DNA of 64,000 nucleotides from Dipylidium caninum (Eukaryota > Platyhelminthes > Cestoda > Cyclophyllidea > Dipylidiidae): the NCBI GenBank assembly GCA_017562135.1, contig QEYB01001360.1:33321-97320 (forward strand), given 5' to 3'. This document shows positions 40,690 to 52,630 of this stretch, piece after piece. Positions within the stretch are counted from its first letter, which is position 1. Each line of letters opens with the position of its first letter. A model generated the notes under the pieces. That model saw only the letters and a list, made by a program, of their open reading frames with translations, had not been told where the DNA came from and made no database searches. The translations under genes and the position numbers were made by a program.

Positions 40690-43600
40690 GTGAGTATCCT
40701 TATGCCTTTATTTCAGCTTGGCATGATATTAGTGACTGACGGCACTATGGAGATTGTGAGTGGAACTTTCCACACCTTCCGCCATATTTCTCCTGTGTAA
40801 ACTGATTGGGCCCACCGCACGCCTTAGTGACAGGCGACGATATGGCTTCCGCAAGTGGATTTACACATCACTTCAACCGTAATGCATACCTGTTAGTACC
40901 TGAAATTACGAATTAAATGATTTTGTCAAAACGTCGAAAAGAATTCGGAACCTTAACGTTACTAACTCGTTTAAATTTCTGTCTACACCACAAAGACTTA
41001 TTTTCCTATTATCTAATTAATCATATTTATATTTACTTACAGCAAACAATCTTGGGGCCTAATTAGTAAAAAAGATGCTGGTGAAAGCGAATCGACGAAG
41101 AGTGTGTTAACCTCATGCCAGTGGTGGCTTGTAAACTCTTTGCAGATTCAGGGAAATATGACATTTATAAGACGCTTAAACGCTCTTGTATGTTCATTTT
41201 ATAGACATGTCAGTCATGATTTCCTCTGCTGACTACGATCTGTGCGAATATTGTGTTTCTGTGGAAATGACATGCGGAGTGGCCGACTCTTCTTGCTAGT
41301 CAGTATATGCCTTATTCCGGTGGCTGTTCCCAAATCGTATGCACCGCACTGTTGTAGCTTTTAGATCATCCTTTCTAGGAGGAGCAGGACCTCTTGTACC
41401 AGCGGCTTGGCAATCGGTCTGAGACCATTGTTGACACTCAAACTTATAGTTCATCTTGGCAGTAAATACATTTACCAGAGCGAATGCTTGACGACGCCTG
41501 TGAAATTGGCAGAAAAACTGGAAGTGAAGATTTCATCCTTCCTTTTTTCTTCAGAATCCTCAACCTCCAAGGCGGATATGTGGCATGGAAGGAACAGAAG
41601 AAAGAGAGTGTAAACTAACTTCTACACTCGCTTAAGTAATTAGGCAGATTATTTAATTTCAACATTTCCATTGCGCATTTTGCCCTTTTTCAATGCGCCA
41701 CTTAGAAATGTGCCACGAGACCCTAGTAAATTCGCCTCTTTTAATGTAAGTTGACTGGAGAAGCGCGGTCAAATACTTATAAGGAATACCTAAAACCAGT
41801 TTCGAGTGCAAAAATTTGGGAGGTGAGAAATCTTCTATGAAAGGAGTACTTGAAATATACCATCCCTAATAATTCAATTAATTTGCCAGATTTCAAACAG
41901 TAATCGCTGCATACACGAAGAGAATAGAGTGGAAGAAGGAGATGAGAAGGCGGTGTGGGTGGTGGCAATGCATCTCCAATTGAGATGCTAAATAAATGCT
42001 AATATTTCGTTATACAAAGTATCGCCGTTTTAAAGCCTCCTAGGTAATGGTGGTGAATCCATGAGGCAATCAGAGATTCAGATATGATTTATTGTGGCAA
42101 AATCAGCAATAGCGTTTTTAAGACGAGCCGGTTTTCACCCAGGTCATAGTTTTAAACGTCTAGACTGTCCCGAGCCATAGTATCCACGATCTCCTTCTGC
42201 AAGGACGCTTTCTGGTGTAAGAAGGAAAGACAGACTTCTTCTCCCCCGAGCAATTCATTAAACAAGTATTATTAGCGAATGTAGTGCTGTTGTGCAACTT
42301 AAATGGCCTGGATGTGGGCACCATCCACTTTTCCAACATCCCGATTGTATACGTTAAAAGAAATGATTTGATCACTAGTCAGGTCATATTAAAACCATAA
42401 ATCGGAGTGAATGCGGTAAATCGTAAAGAGGTTTCAATCACAGCCGTGGGTTTTTAATAATGTTTTATTCGAAAAGAAGCGGTGAACGGGCCTCCCTCCC
42501 GTCTGAAATTGAGGAGGATTTTGAACGACTTGACAGACGCCTTCGTCACGAAATGAAGATATATCTGACACAAAAATCTACTCCCCTAACCCCCCCTCGT
42601 TTTTGCCTATTAACAACGCCGAGTGTGCTTGAACGAAGGGTTGGCCCAGGAGAGACCGATATTCCGAAATTTTTCAATAATCTGTTATAGGTTAACCAGG
42701 CGTAGATTGAGCAGGACCCCCATACTTCTCCTATAAGAAACATGAAAACCAGGTCCTTTTAACCGTTGAGTAAAGTTGCCATGTGGCAAAGGTGTGATTG
42801 CCAGAGTGATCCTGTTACCCTAACTTCAGTGGGTCGCCTCAAACGACCTCGTAGGGCGTAAACACGTTTCGCGGGGGAGGGGGGGGAAAAAGGTTAACTG
42901 AGGGAGGCCAAATAAAATGTTATAGGCAAAGTCAATAGAACTTTAAGTTGCACGTTTTCTTAAGACGTAATAAGAATTATGTCTGAAGTACTAAGAGTTA
43001 ATAGTAAGACTACAGACTTGGTCAAAAGTCAGTTAGCCCAGCAGACGTACTTGATGAGGCGTAACGAGATCATTTTCACTTTCGGTCACTTGGTTATTAT
43101 GCTCATAAGTGGCGCGGAATTACAGGACAAATACGCGTCACCGTTCTCCGAGAATTCAAGTTTGCGATTAACCAGGAGTGTATGACGTTGTTTTAACAAA
43201 GAATGCCTACTAGTGGGTGGATTCTGCGAGTGATATTCTCGTACGTAGACTTGCGTAAAGAGCAGCATGATTTACTTGAGGTGGCTGCAAAATTAAAGGC
43301 TCCAAAGCGGGACTGGATTAAATTTTATACTTAAAAATTTCATTGTAAGACAAAAAGTAAACGCCATGCTTGCTGGTTGAGAAGTTAAAATAAAATCGCA
43401 GTCCCGCCGTTGAGCACGTCTCAATCTTCTAAGGCTAGTCAAATAAAAATTAAAACCACCGGTAAACTTCGGCAGTTAGAAGATTACGGTACATGTTTAA
43501 CGAATTATCCACTTTCACTGACTTTGTTTTTATTATTTAAACACAATTCCTACCCTGCACGTCACGCGAGCTATAAAAGGGGTGTTTCGGTCCTTACTGA

Positions 43601-46600
43601 AAGGGAATAAAACAAATCAGTTATAAATATCCTCTTCCTGATATCATTTCTCATTATTATTAACCAAATCCATATTTCCATTTGATTTAAGAGGTGAAAC
43701 GATAACACACAAGGCCAAAACAATTCACGTTTTTTGCAGAGAAAATCTATTTTTGTCCAGTTGCCTGCGAAATAATATTAAGAACATCGAAGGGACAGAT
43801 TCATGTACAATAAGGTCACTGCCTTATGAATATAGACACAGGAGTTTACATTAGTCTCAAGAGAAAAATTTCTCCTTCTCCATTAATGCCGCCAGTAACA
43901 CTTATGGGCTTACTTCGATTATTTAAATTTCCAGTCTTTTTTCGCAAAGTTCGGTCCCATCTTCCACTTCACCTCAAACCCCTTTACACAAACGAACTAT
44001 ACCATTAGAGCCCCTATACTTATAATACATGTTACATTACTATAGGCACCTCAACCTTTCAATCAAGGTTGGTGGAAACAATTAATTGTTGCAGCCCACA
44101 CTATGCGCATCTTATCCACGTTAATCAGTGCTTGAATCATGCAGTGGCATCGTGAAAAAGAGTATTGGTTGGAGTTTGTCGAAATTCTTAAGACTCGTAT
44201 ACACATGTGTGACTAAACACCGACGATATGGAACACGTTTAACATGTGAAACCCAGGTTGTATCATTATATACGCGATTACCTCACTCTGAGCCTTCTCT
44301 AATATCAATCTTAGTTGGGCTGACCCCTGAATTTGTCTTTGGTACCCTGATAAAGTGTCAACTCACCTCTTATCGCCGCCAAGTGTGCCGTCATTATAGC
44401 TACTCTCAGGCAGGAAAGTAGCCCAACTAAACCCCCAAAATAAAAGTTTTCAGGGTCATATTTAAGGTGTAAATTTCTCGTTTTTTAAATGATCTCCAAA
44501 GTACTTGAATAATCACAAAATCTCCAGTTCTAAATTTGCCAATTTTAACTTGATCTTATTTCTTTAAGCGGTTTCACTTTACTTACTCGAACTTCTGTGG
44601 GCACGAAATTTCCTTCTCTCACCCGTTGCATGTTCATTAGTTCTTTTGAGAGCATCTGGATCATATGCTTGCCTCATTTTCCTTTAGGAGAACCCTTTAA
44701 AAGTCTCTAGGAGATTAGTTTACGAGTCCTAGAGATTGTTTAACGACCGATTGAGTTTCATCACTCCAAACGTCAAAAATTGCGCCTACGTTTTCCGCAA
44801 TTACTGACTTGCGTAACTATGACTGACATAGTATGAAAATTTCTTTCTGCTAACATATTTCGCCATCGGCATGCGGTATGCAGCAGAAGAAGTCGAAAGA
44901 ATTGCGAAATGAGCAGCGTCATGACACCTTTGGGCTTGTCATAGTGTCACCTAAGTTATTTGAGAGATTTCAAAACTGATTGCATTTTGTAATGGACTAA
45001 TGGCCCATACTAGTGGATACATCTATTACCTATCCGTTGGTTTCCCTCTGGATCCGAGAGACGCCAGAACAAAGGTGGTGAATACTGGACCTAAAATCGC
45101 CAACTCTTCCTGTCTCGCACAACCTAGATAGTTGGAGGTGTGTACGAAATTTCGCAATTTCTCGGACGAACACTTCTTAAAACATCGGGTCTTCTTAGCT
45201 CCTGTTGTCTTCACATTAACTACAGACTGTGGCTGATATACCTGATTTGTTGTGTCGAATAGGTTGTTCATTTTCCTATACTCAGCACAATCATGGTTTC
45301 AGAGTGAAATGCCATATAAAAATGTTCGCATCCAAACAAATTAGAACTATGAGTTAACAGGACTGGTTGCCATGGTTGAATCGTCTTGCGCAACGACGAG
45401 AGGCATTAGGGGCGGATGATGAAATCGTCGCCTAAAACCATAAATATCAGTGTGGGTGGAAATTAGGTTTCGGCGGGTTACAGTGAAACACCTATTTAGG
45501 ATGTTGGCAGTCTATCCCTCTCACGCTGACTCTGAGTGACACTGTGTTATGAAACTTTAAAAAAACATATATGTAACCTTCTGGCTGAGACTCACTATTG
45601 TGATTTTCTTTAACCGCTAGGTGTAAATGTGGGGTGTGTAGTAAATTGCATTATATCACTTATCGAATCCGCTTAGTTGAAGGCCACCGAAAGACATTTA
45701 GGTGAAGATGGAGTGAGGCGAGGAAAGGGCAGAGGTGCTATGTTTCTTCTGCGTTGGATGCGGATTAACTTAGCAAAATGGGAGTGTCACGCAAAATCAC
45801 TACTCTCCTTTGGCACGGTTCACCTCTTGTATGATAACACGTATACGGTACAATAGGAGAGTGGAGACTGTGCACATTGGCTGCTGCATTTGGGAGGTTA
45901 AGACAGGTTAAATTAGAATAAAGTTTTCTTTTTCTGTGTGGTGGAAAAGAAGTTAATAGTGGACGATGACTTCGCGTGCGACCAACTGACGTAAGTAGAG
46001 ATGCAGGACGTTTGCGCAGAAGTCGCGAAAGTCTTCACGAACAAACTCTTGACCTTTCCGAAGTCTACTTCGTATGATGATTTGAAACGGAGAGGGTTTC
46101 TTGATGTCAGAGCAATGTTGAGCTGACGTAATTTTCAAGTGGTAGAAGAGAAGTTATGTACGCCCCCATGGCAAGTAGTTTCACGTGGAACTCATTTTTC
46201 TCTTTTCACAGACGTGTATAATTGAACATTCATTAAGTATGGCAGATTGGAGTTTTCCGAAAAATCTTGAAGCCAATTACTCGCAAACGCAGAAAAGGCC
46301 TAGGTTGCAGGAGTGATATTTAATAGGGGCACAATTTTTGGAGAGAGTAATACTGTTTTCAACTATTCAGATGTATTATTTCAGACTTTCATGCTTCCTT
46401 TTCACTACGACATTTCATTTATCCTCGTCCTTCTCCTTTCATGACTTCGGTATAAAAGTTCGCCGCTTCTACAGTTTAGGTCTTTTTCTTCGCTTCTTGT
46501 CACAACCTATCCTCCTTTTAATGCCAAGAAGTGCGTAACTTCACATTCTGCGCCGATCTCTGCACTAATTCTTTCCACTTGGGCCCCTTTATCAACTTCA

Positions 46601-47517
46601 ATTTAACTGTGACCCTAATTGGTCTAAGCCACCGTGGTACGTTCTTCCCAGAGCATCGAGATCCTCGTTTTCATGTACAAGTAACGATAAGAAAATGGCA
46701 ATTCACTAAACTATCTATATCCCGTAACCTTCGAGATCTTCCAAAAAGGGGGTAAATTAGCAAAATGTTGCTAATGGAAGGTAAAATGGGGGTAAAGTAA
46801 AATATCATGGTGGATACGGAAGTAACACATGCTAACTGTCGCAGTGAGTGTCTCAGTGGCAGTTACAGAAGCCGGGTCCTAACCGAACGGTGGAATAGAG
46901 CGGCGTGCCCGAATAATTTAAATTTTCTCCAAACAACATGCACTTCTCATGCACGGCTGCGATAAGACACGAACGCGGGTGAAGGTATGAAAGCTGGCCC
47001 TTACTATTGTACTTATGATATAAAGAAATGGAATAAATCAATTGGTAAAGGGGTAATGCATATTTGACAGACAGGGCGAGAGACATCGTTGCCTCACTCC
47101 GCATTGCACCATGTGGTAGGTCGACCAAATCGCTGATGGATTGAAACATGAAGCAATGCAGAGGGATGGCACATCAAGTGCGTGCCGCAGACCCAAGCAG
47201 AGGATTGTGAGAAGAATCATGAAAGAGGAGTGGGAAACATTGACTGCGGACGCAACTATCAACTTGATGCATAGGACGGCATTCACGCGGTGAAAAAAGG
47301 TTGCATATTCCAATCAGATAAAAGTGAGGAAGAGGATTTTGCAATACCTGGTCAAAGTCTGTCAAGTCATGGGTATACGCAGTGGGCCTAAGATGGAGAG
47401 AAATATCAAATTTTAGATTTAGTCATGGCGGTCGAATAATGTCCCCAAAGCAATAGACACATGTGAGGTGGTACAGGACAAATAACATAGGGATGATTAA
47501 AAATGAGCAAAATATCA
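40690..47517. other. Gene-poor stretch between the rhodanese gene and the duplicated locus
   Basis: The last exon(s) of the rhodanese gene should lie near the left end. Beyond that I recognise nothing. Protein-like but unassignable open stretches are 42,460-42,690 (+; acidic-basic, SEIEEDFERLDRRLRHEM), 44,128-44,421 (+) and 45,026-45,271 (-). A minus-strand frame near 47,050-47,110 contains GVRQRC, faintly like the GVRQGC motif of LINE reverse transcriptases, but nothing around it supports that. Confidence 0.45.
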
Positions 47518-47693
47518 ATGGTATATGCCGCACGCCCTGAGTCTCGCCCGAATTTGACGATTGAGATGGGAACAGGGATTCGCATAGCAGTGGCATGCAC
47601 AATTCTTCTGCGAATAAACCTTCCCCCCCCCCCCCCACCGACCTCGAATCTGCTTCTTACCCAACCACCAAACCACCTTATCACTTCGAACGC

Positions 47694-47746
47694 GGGGATT
47701 GGGATTGGGATTGGGCTTCGGCTTCGGCTTCGGCTTCGGCTTCGGC
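47694..47746. repeat. Paired GGGATT / GGCTTC hexamer microsatellites, copy 1
   Basis: About three GGGATT units are followed at once by five to six GGCTTC units, about 1.0 kb upstream of the GPI-anchored protein gene. The same pair recurs at 57,052-57,104 in copy 2. Confidence 0.9.
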
Positions 47747-48367
47747 TGAGTAGACGTGTTCAGCATTCGTGTATACAGTCATATAAGTGCAAGGGCAAGT
47801 ACTCATGGGGAGTTTGGTTGGGAGCCCAGAAATTTGACACTTTTGCTAGAAATAACACGCTGTCATCCTCGAGGTCTTTGTGAATAGGGGCACAAGTGAG
47901 CTACTACGACTTTAGGCAATGACTTGGAATTCCAACGGACTGTTGGGGAAGCACTTGCAAAGCAGAGAAGGGGAGGCATTTTGGAAGTGTGCAATGGTAG
48001 AGTAAGCCAAATGTGGGGGACGTTCAGCTGACAGTGGTCAAACTCCACCGAACAGCAATGACTCCTCCTCATATTGGACACAGTCTTTTGAGTTGGAACT
48101 AATTTGGGGGACCTGCAATCACATCGTGGCGTCGAGATCTGAGGAGTTCGTGGAGGACAATGACTACCACTCGAACACCCTCTTCGACGTTCTTTTCCAA
48201 CGCTTCCTCCACTTCCCCAACTGAATCGCTCTCCTGCCACCTTCCACTACTTTCAATCAGGTGCCTCGAGGCAGCTTTTTCGTTCCAACAGGTCCTCCAA
48301 CTTATCCTCTCCTCTTGCTACATCACTCACTCACTCACTCACTCCATCAATCTCTCCTCCCTCTCTC

Positions 48368-48427
48368 ACTCTCGCTCTCGCTCTCGCTCTCGCTCTCGCT
48401 CTCGCTCTCGCTCTCGCTCTCGCTCTC
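48368..48427. repeat. TCTCGC hexamer microsatellite, copy 1
   Basis: About ten tandem TCTCGC units on the + strand, preceded by TCAC repeats near 48,323-48,343. It lies 0.3 kb upstream of the TATA box and is conserved in copy 2 at 57,723-57,805, where the run is interrupted. Confidence 0.9.
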
Positions 48428-48722
48428 ATCCATCTTCGCAGAGCCGCAGCATCTGTGATCAGCCTACTGAACCACGTGGGAAAATACGCACTCGCTGCTA
48501 CCTCTCGCGGAGTAGCACGACCCAGATAACATTTACATGTCACGCAGCAGTTTCATCGCCAAGATGACCACGTCGAATGTGGAGAAAATACTACGAGTAT
48601 TCTCCGCCACTTTACAAGTTTGCAGGTGGTCTTTCGTCGCACCGCTATATCTGAGTGGGTTGCTATTAGCGCGCAACGACCAACCAGAGCGTTGAGCTGC
48701 GGGGCCTTCCACGCACCGCGTT

Positions 48723-48733
48723 AAATATAAAAA
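48723..48733 (+). promoter_or_regulatory. TATA-like box, copy 1
   Basis: AAATATAAAAA lies 56 bases upstream of the start codon in a GC-richer setting (CACCGCGT before it, CCCGTG after). The same element occurs at 58,103-58,112 before the second gene, with one A fewer in each A run. Confidence 0.55.
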
Positions 48734-48788
48734 CCCGTGTTGCGCTATGCCATACTATTCCATCTAGAGGGCTACTCAAACCACTGAG

Positions 48789-51700
48789 ATGGGTTACTTT
48801 CGCGTTTGCTCAACCGTTTGTCTCTTTCTTCTCCTCACATCCTTGTCCGCTCAAGGTCAGAGTGTGTAAGTTGCCTCTCCCCTGTGCGCCAGCCTCATTT
48901 ACACTTCACACGTCTAAGCCTTCGCTACCCCTCCCTCCATGTGCACTCATCTCACTGCATTGTCCTCTTCCAGAGAACGCAAGCCAGGTGGCAATGCCCC
49001 CGACTGCAATAAGATCATGTGAGTTCCCACTTCCCGTATCTTGCCACATTCAGTAAGACATCTCGGAAGCAGCTCTCACGTCTCACGTTTATATTTTATG
49101 CTGGTTGACTTAGAGACATTCATGGATTGCGCTTGGGGAAGTTGCGTAACGGTCGCGAATGTCGGAGATTGTGTGAATGTGAAGCGAACCTTCCAGACGA
49201 GGATTTATGTGAGTTACCCCTCTGCAGGCATCCCAACACAGCCGGGCCCGGTCTCGTGTAGCCATAGATGCCAAGAGCAGAGAGAAGCTAGGGCACACAA
49301 GTGACCTCTCCTCGTGCACCACACCCTATTAGGCGAATTAAGTAGGCGAAGTGTCAGTTCAGACTGAAAAAACACAGACATGCTGGAGCAGGGCAGTTTT
49401 TCCGCATGAATGGTCTCGTTTCTTCATAGCCATCGCAGCGAATCTGCTCCACACTCCAGTCGACACACAGTTGCTCGACTGCAGAAGCTGCATCTGCCAT
49501 AGCCTGTGGCCGCCACCTAAAGCCTCTCGATGCGGTGCTGCCTTCCGTAGACTGGAGTGGTTATTTGGAAGGTGGTCTGATGCGAGAAGACCCAAGGAGC
49601 AGGCCGATTACCCCTGTGTGCCACATTCACAGCATTTTCACATCCCCTCAGCAGCACGCGTTCTTAAACTGGAGTCACATTCTACGCCGAGTGTCCACTC
49701 GCGAGGCGGTGGGAGCTCTTTCATAACCTTCCAAAATCCCTCTGACATTGCGTCACGTGTGACGACGCACTAGTCTGAAACCAGATTAGATCGCTCTACT
49801 TCCCTACTCTCCTACTTGCCTACTTACCTACTTACCCACATACTCCTTCCTCTGTCTCCACCTCGGGGAAGACAAGATGTCAAGGTACAACGTAGTCTTG
49901 CACATGACAAGGCTCACATCGTGACCACGCGTTCATTTTACCTCGAGCTAGTCGTCTGCAGTCGCCGAGGAGGGAGGTGTGGGTAAGGTCAGTGAAAGTC
50001 AGCTTCGAGCATGTCGACTGGGCACCGCAGCCGAGTGAAGCAATCGCCAATGAGGTCGAGGTGGCTTGGAGTGGGGTTGTGATGATTCGTGGGATGAACG
50101 GAGAGGCAGAGAAGATGAGCATAGCAATTGAGTGGGGGGGGGGGGTGGCTGGGCTAACTCGGATTGGCTAGAATGAGAGTGGGAATGCCAAATGCCTCGG
50201 TGTTACCCTCCACGACATAAGATTGTTGCCTCTTTGCATTTGTAGGGCATAGACCCTCCGGAGGACCCTCACTGCGACCGAAGTCAGAATGTGTGCACCC
50301 AAATAGCCGGTAAGACTTGTGATTTGAGAGTGAGAGAAGAGGAAGTGCGGTATAGGAGGGGGGAAGAGGAGGGATGAGGATGAGGAAGAGGAGGATGAGG
50401 AGGAGGAGGAGGAGTAGACATATACTGACACATGTGAGTATATTTACAGGGAAAACAAAGGTGAAGGTTCGGGGAAAGACTGCCAACCATACCCTTCAAT
50501 GTGACAGTAGACCTCGGACCCCTCACAGGCAAATTCATGATAAGGTTCATCAGCGACAAATGGTTGCCAACCACGACAACGACGACGACAACAACTACAA
50601 CTACAACCACAACAGAAAGAGGAACAGGTGAGACAACAACTGAGAGCAAGCCTGAAGAAACAACCACGGAGAGGCCTCAGAAGCCAACACCCGATGAGAC
50701 AACAACCGTCGATATTGGTCCCGTTGAAACGACAACTGAAGCCGAGGATGAGGAAACAACCTCAGAGACACCTCAGGAAACAACCTCGAGACGCCTGAGG
50801 AACCGAATCCCGAGGAGACAACTCCCGTTGAAACGACAACGAAGCCGAGCCTGAGGAAAACAACCTCGGAGACGCCTGAGGAACCGAATCCCGAGGAGAC
50901 AACAACAGTCGATTACGATCCCTGAAAGACCGATTGGAACAACCTGGGAGACGCCTGAGGAACCGAATCCCGAGGAGACAACAACAGTCGATTACGTTTG
51001 AAACCACAACTGAAACAACCTCGGAGACGCCTGAGGACGAATCCCGAGGAGACAACAACAGTCGATTACGAGAAAACCACAACTCTTTGAGGATACAACC
51101 TCGGAGACGCCTGAGGAACCGAATCCCGAGGAGACAACAACAGTCGATTACGATCCTGTTGAAACCACACTGAAGCCGAGCCTGAGGATACAACCTCGGA
51201 GACGCCTGAGGAACCGAATCCCGAGGAGACAACAACAGTCGATTACGATCCTGTTGAAACCACAACTGAAGCCGAGCTTGAGGATACAACCTCGGAGACG
51301 CCTCAGGAAACAACCTGGGAGACGCCTGAGGAACCGAATCCCGAGGAGACAACAACAGTCGATTACGATCCTGTTGAAACCACAACTGAAGCCGAGCTTG
51401 AGGACCTCGGAGACGCCTGAGGAACCGAATCCCGAGGAGAAACAACCAGTCGATTACGATCCTGTTGAAACCACAACTGAAGCCGAGCCTGAAGGAAACA
51501 ACCTCGGAGACGCCTGAGGAACCGAATCCCGAGGAGACAACAACAGTCGATTACCGATCCTGTTGCAACTGAAGCCGAGCTTGGGATACAACCTCGGAGA
51601 CGCCTCAGGAAACAACCTGGGAGACGCCTGAGGACCGGAATCCCGAGGAGACAACAACAGTCGATTACGATCCTGTTGAAACCACAACTGAAGCCGAGCC

Positions 51701-52630
51701 TGAGGATACAACCTCGGAGACGCCTGAGGAACCGAATCCCGAGAAGACAACAACCGTCGATATTGGTCCCGTTGAAACTACCACGGAAACCGACGAGATT
51801 TTGCCTAATTCCACCGGTACCTCCGTCGAATACCCACTTCCTCCATTCCCTAACAATGCCACCTCCACTCCCGATGTCTTCACTACTCCACGTCCCGTTT
51901 GTCGGAACGTCATGTAAGTAGCGCTCCATTCGAAGCCCTCCCCCTTCCTCCTTCTCTCCTTCTTCCTCTCATCCTCTCATCCTCACCACCTCTATTCCCT
52001 CTTTCGCAGCAAAATCCATGGACTGTGGACCTTGGGCGTGCAGAAGGCGAGCCGGCGTTGGCGACTGCGTCGACATGATCCGAGTATTCCAGACAACCAT
52101 TCACGTGAGTTATGATCCCCACATGCCTCCTCTAATTGGCCGCCAATCTCGACATTCTCGTGATGCTGTATGAGATTACTCTCACCTTGCTAATACCTCG
52201 CGTCTCTTTCTCCCCACCCCTGTGTGCAGGGAACACGGCCCCCCGTTGATCCCGCATGTGATCCGTCACTGCAAATCTGCGTATGGCTCTTCAGTAAGTC
52301 GTCGTCCGGTGGGGTCGCATGTCGCACCGCGTATCAAGTGCTTAATTACCAGCCCACTCCATCCTTCTTTCAGCTAATACTGTGGTGAAAATTAATGGAA
52401 CCCTCACCAGCGTGCCATTCAATGTCACCGTGGAACGCGGTTTCCCAATGGGTCCGTTTGTGTTCAACTTCATGGACAAGAATGAGCCCATTATTCCAGA
52501 CGTTACAACCGACTTTACTAGCACAAATCCACCATCCCCAACCACTGTCAAAACCACATCCGGCTGCATGACTTCTGCTGCAGCCAGTGGTTTCGTGGTC
52601 TCAATCCTCCTTCTCCGAGGCCTCCTCTAA
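48789..52630 (+). CDS. Two-domain GPI-anchored mucin-like surface protein, copy 1 (8 exons)
   Basis: Exons: 48789-48865, 48974-49018, 49114-49208, 50246-50309, 50450-51913, 52010-52104, 52230-52293, 52374-52630. Exon 1 is a signal peptide (MGYFRVCSTVCLFLLLTSLS, then AQGQ). Exons 2-5 encode domain A: DCAWGSCVTVANVGDCV, DPHCDRSQNVC, and an N-glycosylatable PFNVTVDLGPLTGKF. Exon 5 continues into a Thr/Glu/Pro stalk of about twelve degenerate 32-residue repeats. Exons 6-8 repeat the domain: MDCGPWACRRRAGVGDCV, DPACDPSLQIC, PFNVTVERGFPMGPF. The end, ASGFVVSILLLRGLL after TTSGCMTSAAA, is a classic GPI-attachment signal. So this is a secreted, glycosylated, membrane-anchored protein. The layout recalls the gp50 diagnostic antigens of taeniid tapeworms, but that link is only a hypothesis. 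As assembled, the frame is broken by an extra T in exon 3, an extra C (GCCAACC) near 50,489, an extra A at the start of exon 6, and several shifts in the stalk; copy 2 lacks the first three. Confidence 0.8.
50630..51790 (+). repeat. 96-bp coding VNTR of the stalk, copy 1
   Basis: Degenerate tandem repeat with a basic period of 96 bases (32 residues). A typical unit reads EEPNPEETTTVDYDPVETTT followed by EAEPEDTTSETP. The landmark TTTVD(Y/I) recurs about twelve times. Some units are shortened or carry single-base indels, so three forward frames are each open for part of the array. It begins after a pure threonine run (about fifteen Thr) and ends before the segment PLPPFPNNATSTPDVF. Dense Thr/Ser suggests O-glycosylation, with regular acidic residues. 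Confidence 0.85.

Noticed and set aside
47038..47313. LINE reverse-transcriptase hint (GVRQRC) on the minus strand
   Set aside because: A six-residue match alone; no YADD box or other RT blocks nearby.
47515..47766. Minus-strand frame with a Lys-Pro / Asn-Pro repeat, repeated near 56,749-57,123
   Set aside because: It simply translates the GGCTTC and GGGATT microsatellites and has no splice partner or domain.
48331..48543. Ala-Arg and Ser-Arg/Ser-Leu repeat proteins across 48,160-48,567 and 57,517-57,894
   Set aside because: Translations of the TCTCGC microsatellite in different frames; not SR-type splicing factors.
50762..51929. Long minus-strand frames (227 and 188 codons) over the stalk region
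   Set aside because: They are shadows of the 96-base coding repeat on the + strand; the period keeps several frames open.
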